Source of the DNA: Micromonospora nigra
Lineage (GTDB): Bacteria > Actinomycetota > Actinomycetes > Mycobacteriales > Micromonosporaceae
NCBI RefSeq assembly: GCF_900091585.1
Contig: NZ_FMHT01000003.1
Coordinates: forward strand, 1,178,001 to 1,242,000
Direction of reading: 5' to 3'
Length of the DNA: 64,000 nucleotides
Shown here: piece by piece, positions 31,698-40,265 of the stretch
How positions within the stretch are numbered: position 1 is the first letter of the stretch
Layout: every line of letters starts with the position of its first letter
Position numbers and translations under genes: made by a program
Notes under the pieces: generated by a model
What the model was told of the DNA's origin: nothing
Seen by the model: the letters and a program-made list of their open reading frames with translations, nothing else
Databases searched by the model: none

Positions 31698-31733
31698 CGG
31701 TGTCGCGGCGGGCCGAAGCCCGCCGCGACACCG
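31698..31733 (-). terminator. Strong hairpin terminator downstream of the phosphofructokinase gene
   Basis: A perfect 16-bp stem (31698-31713 with 31718-31733) has a 4-nt CGAA loop and lies just past the phosphofructokinase stop. It separates that gene from proC. Confidence 0.85.
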
Positions 31734-31740
31734 GGGACGA

Positions 31741-32769
31741 TCAGCTGCCGAAGAACACCTCGGCCTCGGCGTACCGCTCCAGCGGAACGGTCTTCAGCTC
31801 GGCCGTGGCGTCGGCGAGCGGCACCCGGACGATGTCCGTGCTCTGCATGGCGACCATCTTGCCCCAGTCGCCCTCGTGGACGGCGTCGATGGCCTGCAGG
31901 CCCAGCCGGGTGGCGAGCACCCGGTCGAAGGCGGTGGGGGTCCCGCCGCGCTGGATGTGCCCCAGCACGACCGTGCGGGCCTCCTTGCCGGTCTTGGCCT
32001 CCAACTGCTCGGCCAGCCACTGGCCGATGCCGCCGAGGCGGACGTGGCCGAAGGCGTCGAGCTCCTGGTTGTGCAGGACCATCTGGCCGTCCAGCGGCTG
32101 GGCGCCCTCGGCGACCACGACGATGGGGGCGTACTGGTGCTGGAAACGCTTCTCGACGTACCCGGCGACCTGCTCGACGTCGAACTGCCGCTCGGGCAGC
32201 AGGATCACGTTGGCACCGCCGGCGAGGCCGGCGTGCAGGGCGATCCAGCCGGCGTGCCGGCCCATCACCTCGACGACGAGGGTGCGGTGGTGGCTCTCGG
32301 CGGTGGTGTGCAGCCGGTCGATGGCCTCCATCGCGATGTTCACCGCGGTGTCGAACCCGAAGGTGTAGTCGGTCGCGCCGAGGTCGTTGTCGATGGTCTT
32401 CGGTACGCCGACGACGTTGACGCCCAGCTCGTGGAGCTTGGTCGCCACACCCAGGGTGTCCTCGCCGCCGATGGCGATGAGCGCGTCGACGCCCTGGGCG
32501 GCCAGGTTCTCCTTGATCCGCTCGACGCCGTTCTCGATCTTGAATGGGTTGGTCCGGGACGAGCCGAGGATGGTGCCGCCGCGCGGCAGGATGCCGCGCA
32601 CCTCCGCGATGCCCAGCGGGCGGGACAGGCCCTCCAGCGGGCCCTTCCAGCCGTCCTGGAAGCCCACGAACTCGTGGCCGTAACTGGCGACGCCCTTGCG
32701 GACCACCGCCCGGATGACCGCGTTGAGACCCGGGCAGTCGCCGCCGCCGGTGAGCACGCCGATACGCAT
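31741..32769 (-). CDS. pfkA: 6-phosphofructokinase, possibly pyrophosphate-dependent
   Basis: This 342-aa group III phosphofructokinase phosphorylates fructose-6-phosphate in glycolysis. Motifs are LTGGGDCPGLN (about 6-16), GGEDTLG (about 99-105), VPKTIDNDLGAT (about 120-131) and EVMGRHAGWIAL. ATP-dependent enzymes have Gly at the second variable position of the GGDGS loop, whereas here it is Asp (GGED), and the residue before TIDND is Lys. Asp plus Lys at these sites is the pattern of PPi-dependent enzymes such as that of Amycolatopsis methanolica (established rule, applied here by inspection). Its own terminator follows. Confidence 0.94.
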   Translation of the reverse strand: MRIGVLTGGGDCPGLNAVIRAVVRKGVASYGHEFVGFQDGWKGPLEGLSRPLGIAEVRGILPRGGTILGSSRTNPFKIENGVERIKENLAAQGVDALIAIGGEDTLGVATKLHELGVNVVGVPKTIDNDLGATDYTFGFDTAVNIAMEAIDRLHTTAESHHRTLVVEVMGRHAGWIALHAGLAGGANVILLPERQFDVEQVAGYVEKRFQHQYAPIVVVAEGAQPLDGQMVLHNQELDAFGHVRLGGIGQWLAEQLEAKTGKEARTVVLGHIQRGGTPTAFDRVLATRLGLQAIDAVHEGDWGKMVAMQSTDIVRVPLADATAELKTVPLERYAEAEVFFGS

Positions 32770-32938
32770 GATTGCTCATCCTCCTGGGGATCATCAGGTA
32801 AAGCCCGACAAAGCCCCAGGATATGGGTCAGAACAGACCATCGGCGCCGTTGCCGGCCCGGGGCGGGCCGTCACTGCGCACTGTAGTCGCCGTCCGGGCG
32901 ACCCGACACACGCGCCCCGACCCCCACCCGGCTACCGG

Positions 32939-33433
32939 TCAGTAGTCGACCTGGCGGTTGTCACCCCCCGGCGGCTTGCCCGTCACCAGCACCCTGGCGA
33001 TGCCGAGCAGGCTGACCACCCGCCCGCTGGGGTAGTCCCAGTACTCGGCGGAGGTGGCGTGCACGGTCACCAGGGTCAGGCCGGCGGTGTCCACCCCGTC
33101 CGGGAACCACGCCTTCAGCAGCGGGCTCCACAGCTGCTCGGCCTTCGCCCGGTCGAAGCCCTCCCGGGCGGTGCCGGACACCGACACCCAGGACTGCCGC
33201 TTCTGGTCGGAGAAGCTCAGGTTGACCTCGGGATTGACCCTCAGCTGACGCACCTTCGCCGAGTCGGCGTACGCGAAGAACCACAGCTCACCGTCGAACT
33301 CGGCCTCCTGCAGGGCCATCGGCCGGCTCACCAGGCGGCCGTCCAACGACGTGGTGGTGAACATGCAGACTCCCGCGTCCCGGATCAGCTCGGTGACCTT
33401 GCCACGGGGATCAGTGGTGGACTCGTCGGTCAT
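32939..33433 (-). CDS. Pyridoxamine 5'-phosphate oxidase-like / general stress protein 26 family
   Basis: This 164-aa split-barrel flavin-binding protein resembles B. subtilis general stress protein 26. Motifs include CMFTTTSLDGRLVSRPM (flavin-phosphate region), LWFFAYADSAKVRQL and QSWVSVSGTA. Family members bind FMN or related cofactors; substrate unknown. AGGAG is 6 bp before the ATG at 33433. A tandem 24-bp duplication lies just upstream of the ribosome-binding site, in the region where a promoter is expected. Downstream is 169 bp of promoter region for the phosphofructokinase gene. Confidence 0.86.
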   Translation of the reverse strand: MTDESTTDPRGKVTELIRDAGVCMFTTTSLDGRLVSRPMALQEAEFDGELWFFAYADSAKVRQLRVNPEVNLSFSDQKRQSWVSVSGTAREGFDRAKAEQLWSPLLKAWFPDGVDTAGLTLVTVHATSAEYWDYPSGRVVSLLGIARVLVTGKPPGGDNRQVDY

Positions 33434-33440
33434 GGCGACT

Positions 33441-33488
33441 CCTCGGGTCGGTGATCCCGAACCTCCTCGGGTCGGTGATCCCGAACCC
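33441..33488. repeat. Tandem duplication of a 24-bp unit
   Basis: Two copies of CCTCGGGTCGGTGATCCCGA plus four bases (33441-33464 and 33465-33488) differ only at the last position. The unit lies directly 5' of the flavin-binding protein gene and includes its AGGAG region. Confidence 0.85.
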
Positions 33489-33514
33489 CGTGCCCCAGAC
33501 GGTGCGGAGCAAAC

Positions 33515-34012
33515 CTAGGAACCGGTCATCGTCCGCCAGCGGGCCAGATTGTGCCGGGCGTCGACCAGGGCGTCGTGCCGGGCCGCGTCGGCGTCCGGCA
33601 GCGGCGGGCGGCCCCGGTCGTCCCACAACTGGCGCAGATCCTTGGTGAACCGGGGGATCTCCCGTGGCAGCGCCGTCATCGGCCCCCACAACTGGGCCAG
33701 CACCACGTGGTCGTACGCGGCGTACCAGGCCCACAGCTCCACCTGCTCCCCCGGACGACCCCGGACGGGCTCGACGAGGAACTCGTACAGCTCGTCGCGG
33801 ATGCGCTGGCGGGACCGCCAGGCCCGGTCGGCCGGGGACGGCAGCCGGTCAAGCACGTTGCGCCGCACCCACGGCACCGCGCGGGAGTCGTCGAACTCCG
33901 TGGAGACCGCGTAGAACTCGCGGCCGTACTCGTCGACGACGCCGATCGACACCAGGTCGACGGTCCGGCCGTCCTCGATGAACTCGCAGTCGTAAAAGTA
34001 GCGGTACACCAT
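33515..34012 (-). CDS. RNase AS-like 3'-5' exoribonuclease (polyadenylate-specific, DEDDh)
   Basis: This 165-aa protein resembles M. tuberculosis RNase AS (Rv2179c), which degrades adenylate-rich RNA 3' ends. Exo I is YDCEFIEDG near the N-terminus, with YAAYDHVVLAQLW in the middle and HDALVDARHNLARW near the C-terminus, giving the four acidic residues and the His. The start MVYRYFYDCEF at 34012 matches the family start and has GAGG 7 bp upstream; an in-frame ATG at 34021 is the alternative. The gene is close to the DAHP synthase region in other actinobacteria, supporting backbone synteny. Confidence 0.88.
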   Translation of the reverse strand: MVYRYFYDCEFIEDGRTVDLVSIGVVDEYGREFYAVSTEFDDSRAVPWVRRNVLDRLPSPADRAWRSRQRIRDELYEFLVEPVRGRPGEQVELWAWYAAYDHVVLAQLWGPMTALPREIPRFTKDLRQLWDDRGRPPLPDADAARHDALVDARHNLARWRTMTGS

Positions 34013-34345
34013 CTGCGTCATCCTCGCCCACGCCGACCCGCACCGCGCGGGCGGGGCGGAGCCGGGGGTCGACCACGCGGTCCGCGGGGCGGGCGGGAAG
34101 CGACGAACCCGGGCGCGACGGTGCCGCCGACCCCTCGCCGGGAGCGTTCCCGGAGGTCAGAGCGCCACGCACCGGGATTCGGAACGGTCACGGAAGTGAT
34201 TTCAGGGGTGTACAGCAAGCGACCGGAGCGTCATGATCTGATGTGTACCGCTGCCGGCGGGAAGCCGGCGTCAGTTCACCTAGTCAGGGGCCGTCAGGGT
34301 TCACGCGGTGAGCGGTGTGGTCCTTGACCGGGGAGGGGTGGGACC
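34013..34345. other. 333-bp divergent intergenic region between the RNase AS and Crp/Fnr genes
   Basis: No coding frame with a plausible start was found. It should hold the promoters of both divergent genes. It has a GCCGGC-GGGAA-GCCGGC repeat near 34255-34270 and a strong ribosome-binding site (GGAGGGG, 34332-34338). No clear -10/-35 pair or Crp-type palindrome was seen. Confidence 0.6.
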
Positions 34346-35038
34346 GTGGAGATGCGCCTGCCGGAGCCAGGCGACGCGCTCACGGGTGTCGAGATGTTCG
34401 CCGGGCTGGAGGCCGAGGCCCGCCAACGGGTGATCGCCGCCGCCGTGCCGCGCACCTACCGCAAGGGCCAGCTGCTGTTCGTGGAGAACGATCCGGGCGA
34501 GTCGCTGATCGTGCTGCGCCGGGGAGCCGTCGCCGTGTTCCGCACCGCTCCGACCGGCGAGCGTGCGGTGCTGTCGGTGATAAGACCGCCGGACGTGCTG
34601 GGCGAGGTCTCGCTGCTCGACGCCTCCACCCGGTCGGCGTCCGCTGAGGCCATCGAGGACTGCGCCGCGCTCGCGTTGTCCCGTCCGGCGTTCATGGACC
34701 TGGTCCACTCGAACCCGCGGATCCTCGACGCGGTGATGCGCTCGCTGGGCGCCCTCATCCGCCGGCTGACCGAGCAGAACGCCGATCACGTCTTCCTCGA
34801 CCTGCCCGGCCGGGTCGCCAAGACCCTGGTCCGACTCGCCGGCGAGAGCCAGGCCCCCATGATCACCATCGAGTTGAACCAGAGCCAGCTCGCCGAGATG
34901 GCCGGTGGTTCGCGACAGAGCGTCAACCAGGCGATCGGCTCGTTCGCCAACCGCGGCTGGCTGCGCACCGAGGGGCGACGCATCGTGGTCACCGACGTGG
35001 CGGCGCTACGCCGCCGGGCGGGGATGAGCGACCGCTGA
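34346..35038 (+). CDS. Crp/Fnr-family cyclic-nucleotide-type transcriptional regulator
   Basis: This 230-aa protein has an N-terminal cyclic-nucleotide-binding beta-barrel (about 15-120) with LGEVSLLDASTRSASAEA: the Glu after Gly and the Arg-Ser-Ala correspond to the cAMP-contacting GE and RSA of E. coli CRP. A long dimerisation helix (about 125-155) and a winged helix-turn-helix (about 175-220: QSQLAEMAGGSRQSVNQAI) follow. It is probably a cAMP receptor protein that activates or represses carbon and stress genes. The GTG at 34346 has GGAGGGG 7 bp upstream. A class III adenylyl cyclase gene lies about 520 bp downstream. Confidence 0.92.
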   Translation: MEMRLPEPGDALTGVEMFAGLEAEARQRVIAAAVPRTYRKGQLLFVENDPGESLIVLRRGAVAVFRTAPTGERAVLSVIRPPDVLGEVSLLDASTRSASAEAIEDCAALALSRPAFMDLVHSNPRILDAVMRSLGALIRRLTEQNADHVFLDLPGRVAKTLVRLAGESQAPMITIELNQSQLAEMAGGSRQSVNQAIGSFANRGWLRTEGRRIVVTDVAALRRRAGMSDR

Positions 35039-35124
35039 CCCGCCGGGTGACGGTGACCCGGCCCTGACCCGCCGCCGACCCGGCCGGCCCCGCCGCCACG
35101 CCCCGAGCGACCGCTGAGACGACG

Positions 35125-35161
35125 CGCGGGGTCGGCGGCGTCCCACGCCGCCGACCCCGCG
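35125..35161. terminator. Strong bidirectional hairpin between convergent genes
   Basis: A 17-bp perfect inverted repeat (35125-35141 with 35145-35161) has a 3-nt loop and lies between the Crp/Fnr stop and the stop of the small leftward gene. It can stop both transcripts. Confidence 0.85.
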
Positions 35162-35178
35162 TCGGGCGGGTGCGCGAT

Positions 35179-35388
35179 TCAGGGCGTGGTGCTGCCCGGC
35201 CCGGCCCAGTCGGTGCCGCCGGGCCCAGCCCAGTCGGTGCCGTCCTTGGTTCCACCGGACTGCTCGCTGACGATGCCCTGCGCCTGGAGCGCGGCGAGTG
35301 TCGCGGCGTCGACGTCCACGGAGTCACCGGCGAGGTGGGTGACCCCGCTGCTGTCGGTCCAGTCGCTCTGCAGCATGACGAAAACCAT
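35179..35388 (-). CDS. Small 69-aa protein with C-terminal GTDWAGPG repeats
   Basis: The protein starts MVFVMLQSDWTDSSGVTHLAGDSVDVDAAT and continues LAALQAQGIVSEQ, a beta-rich segment with a pattern like short phage or head-decoration proteins (G.....AGD.VDVD...A..L...GI). It ends with two copies of GTDWAGPG. A long purine run (GGGGGGAAG) precedes the ATG at 35388. It lies between the Crp/Fnr gene and the adenylyl cyclase gene on the opposite strand. The function is unknown; homology is only a pattern resemblance. Confidence 0.7.
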   Translation of the reverse strand: MVFVMLQSDWTDSSGVTHLAGDSVDVDAATLAALQAQGIVSEQSGGTKDGTDWAGPGGTDWAGPGSTTP

Positions 35389-35559
35389 GGAACTTCCCCC
35401 CTGGTCAGCGGTTGACGATCGGCCGCCTGAATCTAGCCGTTCGGCACCGACGACGGAGCCCGACGCGGTGTCCGCAAACCAACAGCCCGGTACCCGACAA
35501 CACGGGCGGCCGAGGATACTCGTTGTCAACCGACGCCGTCGGGCGTCGGCCGCTCGCCA

Positions 35560-38500
35560 GTGGAGGGTGTCATCGCCGCGCAGTGTGACCGCTGTGGACG
35601 CACCGCCGCCGAGGGCGACCGCTTCTGCGGTAGCTGCGGGGCGGAGCTCGGTGCCGTGTGCCCACACTGCCTGCGTCCGCTCGGCCGGGACGTCGCCTTC
35701 TGCACGTCCTGCGGCGCGCCCAGGGCAGGTGCGGAGCGCCCGCCGGTCATCCCCCAGGAGGACCGCCGGCGCGTCAGCGTGCTCTTCGTCGACCTGATCG
35801 ACTTCACCCCGTACGTGGAGCGGGCCGACCCGGAACTGGTCCGGGGCATGCAGACCGGCTTCTTCTCCGCCGCCCGTCGCGTGGTCGGCCAGTACGGCGG
35901 GGTGGTGGAGAAGTACATCGGCGACGCGGTGATGGCGCTGTTCGGAGCGCCCGTGGCCACGGAGACCGACGCACAGCGCTGCGTACGGGCCGGCCTGGAG
36001 TTGCAGCGGGTGCTGACCCGGTTCGCCCCCACCGGCACCGACGGGCTGCGCTTCCGCGTCGGGGTGGCCACCGGCGAGGCCCTGGTCGACGTGGCCGCCG
36101 CCCGGGACGGCGGGCAGGCCATCGTGGCCGGTGACGTGGTGAACACCGCCTCCCGCATGCAGTCCGTCGCGCCGCCCGGCGGGGTGCTGGTCTGCGGCAC
36201 CACCCACGCGCTGACCCGGGACACCATCCGGTACTCGGAACAGCCGCCGGTCACCCTGCGTGGAAGGTCCACGCCGACCGAGGTGTGGCTGGCGCTGGCG
36301 CCCGTACGCCGCCAGCCCACCGACCGCGAACCGGACACCACACCCCTGATCGACCGGGAACACGAGCTGGGCATCCTGGTCAACGCCCTGCACCGCAGCC
36401 TGCGTGACCGCCGTCCACAGGTGGTGACCGTCTTCGGGCGGGCCGGCATCGGCAAGAGCCGGCTGCTGCGCGAACTGCACCGGCACACCGACCGGCTGGT
36501 GGACGAGCCGCTGACCTGGCGTACCGGGCGCTGCCCGCCGTTCGGGGAGAACGTCACGTTCGCCGCGCTGGCCGACATCGTCAAGGCCGAGGCCGGCATC
36601 CTGGACACCGACCCGGCGGGCAGCGCCGCCCAACGTCTCGGCGTCGCGGTCGGTGAACTGGTCGGTGAACTGGTCGGCCCCGGCGAGCGGGACCGGGTGA
36701 CCGACGCGCTGCGCCCCCTGGTCGGCCTGCCCGGCACCGCCCTGCCCGCGGAGGAGGCCGAGTCGGCGTGGCGGCGCTTCCTGCTCGCGCTGGCCGCGCG
36801 CGGACCCACCGTCCTGGTCTTCGAGGATCTGCACTGGGCCGACGACGCCATGCTGCGGTTCGTGGAACTGCTCGGCGCGGCGGCCCGGGACGTGCCGCTG
36901 CTGCTGCTGTGCACCGCCCGGCCGGAGCTGGTCGACCGCGATCCGAGCTGGGCGGGCACCATCACCGGGTCGGTGACCATCACCCTGCCGCCGCTGCGCG
37001 ACACCGGCATCGCCTCGCTGTACGCGCACATGTTCGGCCCGGCCCCCTTCTCCGCCGACCTGCTGACCCCGCTGATCGAGGTGGCCGGCGGCAATCCCCT
37101 GTACGCCCACGAGTACGTGCGGATGCTGATCGAGCAGGGGGCGCTACGCCACTCCGGGCGGGGCTGGTCGCTGGACGACCACCTCGACCTGCCGATGCCG
37201 GAGAGCGTGCACGCGGTCATCGCCAACCGGGTCGACCTGCTCGACGCGAAGGACCGCGCGGTGCTGCTGGCCGCGGCGGTGGTCGGGGTGCAGTTCTGGC
37301 CGGGGGCCGTGGCCGCCGCACTGGGGCAGCCGGTCGAGTCGGTCGAGCGCGCCCTGCGTCGGCTCGAACAGCGCGACTTCGTCCACGAGCAGGCGACCTC
37401 CACCATGGCCGGGCAGCCGGAGTACCGGTTCCGGCACGTGCTGGTGCGCGACGTCTGCTACCAGCGGCTGCCCCGCACCGAGCGGGTCGCCCGGCACGAG
37501 CGTACGGCGGACTGGCTGGACACCCTGTCCTCCAGCCGCGACACCGACCTGGCCGAGGTGCTGGCCCACCACCGCTGGGCGGCCCACGAGATCGCCCGGA
37601 CGCTGGGCGTGGACACCCGCCGCTACGCGGGGCCCGCGCGGGCCGCGCTGCACCGGGCGGCCCGTCGGGCGTACGCGCTGCACGGGCTGGACGCGGCCGC
37701 CGGCCACGCCGGCCGGGCGCTCGGCCTCGTCGACGACTCGGATCCGACGGCCCGGTTGCAGCTGGAGCTGCTGAGCACCGAGATCTCCTTCTACCGCGAC
37801 GGCAACGCGTTCCTCTCCGGTGGTGGGCCCGTGCAGCTCCAGACCCTCGCCGACCGGTTGATCGCCCACGGCGACGACGCCTGCGCGGCCCGCGCCTGGA
37901 CGCTGCTCGGGCAGGCGGCCTGGCTGCGTACCGACCGGCCGGCCGCGCTGGCCTGCCTGGACCGGGCGGTGCGGCTGTTCGAGCCGCTGCCCGACAGCGC
38001 CCAGAAGGCCGACGCGTACGCCGAACTGGGCCGGCTGCACATGCTCAACTACGAGCGCGATCCGGCGGTGGCGGCGGCGGACACGGCGGCGGAGATCGGC
38101 GAGCGGCTGAGGTTGACCGAGACCCGGACCAACGCGCGGATCACCGCGGCCACCGCGCGGTACCAGGCGGGTGACCGGGCCGGCCTGGACGAGCTGTACG
38201 CCCTGGTGGAGTTCAGCCGGGCGGGCCAGCTGCTGGCGCTGCCCCGGGCCACCCAGAACCTGGCGTACGCCGTTCGGGAGGAGGGCGACTGGCTGCGCTC
38301 GGACGCGCTGTTGTCGGCGGCACCGGCCCGGACCGCGAGCGGGCAGACGCTGACCACCAGCTATTCGGCCGAGGCGATGCGCGCCTGGTTCGAGGGCGAC
38401 TTCGGCCGGCTGCTGACCGCCGCCGAGGCGTTCGTGGACACCCCGACGGGCGGTTGGGACATGCAGGTCCGCGGCCTACGGTCGTGTCTGCTCGTGCTGC

Positions 38501-39129
38501 GTGGCCAGCCGGTGCCCGCCGGGCCCGTCGCCACCGGGCCCGTCGCCACCGGGCCACCGCCGCGCGACGACGTGGCCGCCGCCCTGGACACCGCCCGCCG
38601 CAGCGGCTTCCACCGGTTGCACTGGACGATGCTGGCGATGGGCGCGCTGTGCCGTGCGGTGCAGGGGCGCACCGAGGAGGCCGCGGCCCTGGTCGACGAA
38701 CTGGCCGACTCGTGGACGGCGGTGCCGGCCCTGGCCAGCGGCGAGTGGATCGCCGCAGCGGGTTGGGCGGCCACCCTCGCCGGACGCAAGGCCGCGGTGC
38801 GGGTGCGCACCATGCTCGATCAGGTCGGCCACCGCACGCCCTGGTCGGAGGCGGCCCTGCGCACCGTGACCGGGGCGCTGGCCGGAGCCGACGGCGACCA
38901 CCGGCACGCCGCCGAACTGCTCGTGGCGGCCGCCGACACGTACGCGGGGATCCCCGACGTCACCGACCGGATGCTGGCGCTCACCTTCGCGGCCCGCGAA
39001 CTGCAGCGGGCCGGTGACCGGGCGGCAGCCACGGGGCCGCTGGTCGAGGTGCGCGCCTTCGCGCTGCGCAACGACGCCCCCGTCCTGCTCGACCTGGCCC
39101 AACCGCCCTCCGCCGCGCTGGCCTGCTGA
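35560..39129 (+). CDS. Zinc-ribbon / class III adenylyl cyclase / AAA ATPase / TPR signalling protein
   Basis: This is a 1189-aa multidomain protein. Two zinc ribbons occupy residues about 9-55 (four CxxC pairs). A class III cyclase domain (about 70-245) has the metal Asp pair in FVDLIDFT, EKYIGDAVM and NTASRM, the catalytic-set residues that are expected to be active. A STAND/AAA ATPase follows with Walker A GRAGIGKSR (about 292-300) and Walker B LVFEDLHWADD (about 419). The rest is helical TPR-like to the C-terminus. It would make cAMP in response to an unknown signal. The GTG start at 35560 has no strong Shine-Dalgarno. Two short in-frame direct repeats (VGELVGEL; GPVATGPVAT) are present. 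Confidence 0.9.
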   Translation: MEGVIAAQCDRCGRTAAEGDRFCGSCGAELGAVCPHCLRPLGRDVAFCTSCGAPRAGAERPPVIPQEDRRRVSVLFVDLIDFTPYVERADPELVRGMQTGFFSAARRVVGQYGGVVEKYIGDAVMALFGAPVATETDAQRCVRAGLELQRVLTRFAPTGTDGLRFRVGVATGEALVDVAAARDGGQAIVAGDVVNTASRMQSVAPPGGVLVCGTTHALTRDTIRYSEQPPVTLRGRSTPTEVWLALAPVRRQPTDREPDTTPLIDREHELGILVNALHRSLRDRRPQVVTVFGRAGIGKSRLLRELHRHTDRLVDEPLTWRTGRCPPFGENVTFAALADIVKAEAGILDTDPAGSAAQRLGVAVGELVGELVGPGERDRVTDALRPLVGLPGTALPAEEAESAWRRFLLALAARGPTVLVFEDLHWADDAMLRFVELLGAAARDVPLLLLCTARPELVDRDPSWAGTITGSVTITLPPLRDTGIASLYAHMFGPAPFSADLLTPLIEVAGGNPLYAHEYVRMLIEQGALRHSGRGWSLDDHLDLPMPESVHAVIANRVDLLDAKDRAVLLAAAVVGVQFWPGAVAAALGQPVESVERALRRLEQRDFVHEQATSTMAGQPEYRFRHVLVRDVCYQRLPRTERVARHERTADWLDTLSSSRDTDLAEVLAHHRWAAHEIARTLGVDTRRYAGPARAALHRAARRAYALHGLDAAAGHAGRALGLVDDSDPTARLQLELLSTEISFYRDGNAFLSGGGPVQLQTLADRLIAHGDDACAARAWTLLGQAAWLRTDRPAALACLDRAVRLFEPLPDSAQKADAYAELGRLHMLNYERDPAVAAADTAAEIGERLRLTETRTNARITAATARYQAGDRAGLDELYALVEFSRAGQLLALPRATQNLAYAVREEGDWLRSDALLSAAPARTASGQTLTTSYSAEAMRAWFEGDFGRLLTAAEAFVDTPTGGWDMQVRGLRSCLLVLRGQPVPAGPVATGPVATGPPPRDDVAAALDTARRSGFHRLHWTMLAMGALCRAVQGRTEEAAALVDELADSWTAVPALASGEWIAAAGWAATLAGRKAAVRVRTMLDQVGHRTPWSEAALRTVTGALAGADGDHRHAAELLVAAADTYAGIPDVTDRMLALTFAARELQRAGDRAAATGPLVEVRAFALRNDAPVLLDLAQPPSAALAC

Positions 39130-39221
39130 ACCACGCCGCCGCCCCCGAGCCGCCCGCCCCGCACCTGCCCGCCCCTGCCCGCCCAAGGTGTGCCCAGCCC
39201 GGTTCAGCCCCGCTGCGCCCC

Positions 39222-39926
39222 TCAGGCGACGACGGGTTCCGCCGGTGTCGCGGCGGGCTGGAGCTTGAGTTTCTGGGCGTACGTGTCGACGTACTCGCGG
39301 CCGGACAGCTCCATCAGCTCGTACATGATCTCGTCGGTGACCGCCCGCTCGACGAACCGGTCGCCGGACAGGCCGGCGTAGCGGGAGAAGTCCAGTGGCG
39401 CGCCGAACCGGATCCGCACCCGTTTGACCTTGGGGATGAGCGTGCCGGGCGGCTGGATCTCGTCGAGGTTGAGCATCACCACCGGCACCACGGGTGCCCC
39501 GCTCTCCAGGGCCAGCCGGGCGACGCCGGTCTTGCCCCGGTAGAGCCGCCCGTCCGGCGAGCGGGTGCCCTCCGGGTAGATGCCGGCGACGCCCCCGGCG
39601 CGGAGCACCGCCAGCTGGGTGTCCAGCGCCGCGCGGGCGGCCCGGCCGCCGGAGCGGTCCACCGGGATGGTGCCGGTGCCCACGAAGAACATCCGGGTGA
39701 GCCAGCCCTTGATCCCCCGGCCGGTGAAGTACTCGGCCTTGGCCACGAAGGTGACCTTCCGTGGGGTGATCAACGGGGTGAAGATCGAGTCGGAGAACGA
39801 CAGGTGGTTGCTGGCCAGGATGACCGGGCCGGTGGCCGGTACGTGGTGCAGACCCTCGACCTGTGGGCGGAAGACCGCCCTCAGCAGCGGGCCCAGGAGG
39901 ACGTACTTCAACAGCCAGTACAGCAC
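39222..39926 (-). CDS. plsC: 1-acylglycerol-3-phosphate O-acyltransferase (PlsC family)
   Basis: This 234-aa membrane-associated acyltransferase makes phosphatidic acid for phospholipid synthesis. It has NHLSFSD (NHX4D-type motif, about residues 34-40) and YPEGTRSPDGRLYRGK (about 117-132) with a hydrophobic N-terminal segment WLLKYVLLGPLL. The GTG at 39926 has AAAGGA 6 bp upstream; longer in-frame starts lack such a site. The gene is opposite and convergent to the cyclase gene. PlsC near PimB and FadD fits a lipid/envelope cluster. Confidence 0.92.
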   Translation of the reverse strand: MLYWLLKYVLLGPLLRAVFRPQVEGLHHVPATGPVILASNHLSFSDSIFTPLITPRKVTFVAKAEYFTGRGIKGWLTRMFFVGTGTIPVDRSGGRAARAALDTQLAVLRAGGVAGIYPEGTRSPDGRLYRGKTGVARLALESGAPVVPVVMLNLDEIQPPGTLIPKVKRVRIRFGAPLDFSRYAGLSGDRFVERAVTDEIMYELMELSGREYVDTYAQKLKLQPAATPAEPVVA

Positions 39927-40265
39927 CGGCGTCCTTTCGTACGAGAGTGGGGCGCGACGGCGCCGCCCGGGTCGTCTCCGGCGGCGCCTGCCGTCGCCTG
40001 CGAGCCTACGAACTGCGGGCCGCGCACCACAACGGACGCCCGGACCGGCGTGGCTCACGCCCTTCAGCCCGGCGGTCCCCTCGCGGTCAGCGCGCAAACG
40101 GACATTGGTGCCGGGCCGCGACCAGCAGTCGGGCGACGACTTTGGAAGACGCGACACAACGCACTCCCGCAACCCCGTGCCGACGTGTCACGATTCAAGG
40201 CACAGCGTGCGATGGGCGTCGAGGGGCGGACACGACGCGCACGGGCGCGACGAGGAGGGTGGCCG
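39927..40265. other. 339-bp divergent intergenic region upstream of plsC and a membrane protein gene
   Basis: No believable coding frame fits; the larger frames here lack start signals. It should hold divergent promoters for plsC and the 277-aa membrane protein. The only clear signal is GAGGAGGG at 40252-40259 for the rightward gene. No operator-like palindrome was seen. Confidence 0.6.

Noticed and set aside
35526..37406. A 626-codon minus-strand frame within the adenylyl cyclase gene
   Set aside because: Ser/Arg-rich shadow; the + strand has zinc-ribbon, cyclase and Walker motifs.
38521..38550. Two copies of a 15-bp repeat
   Set aside because: In frame inside the cyclase gene (GPVAT repeat); a simple coding expansion, not a mobile or regulatory repeat.
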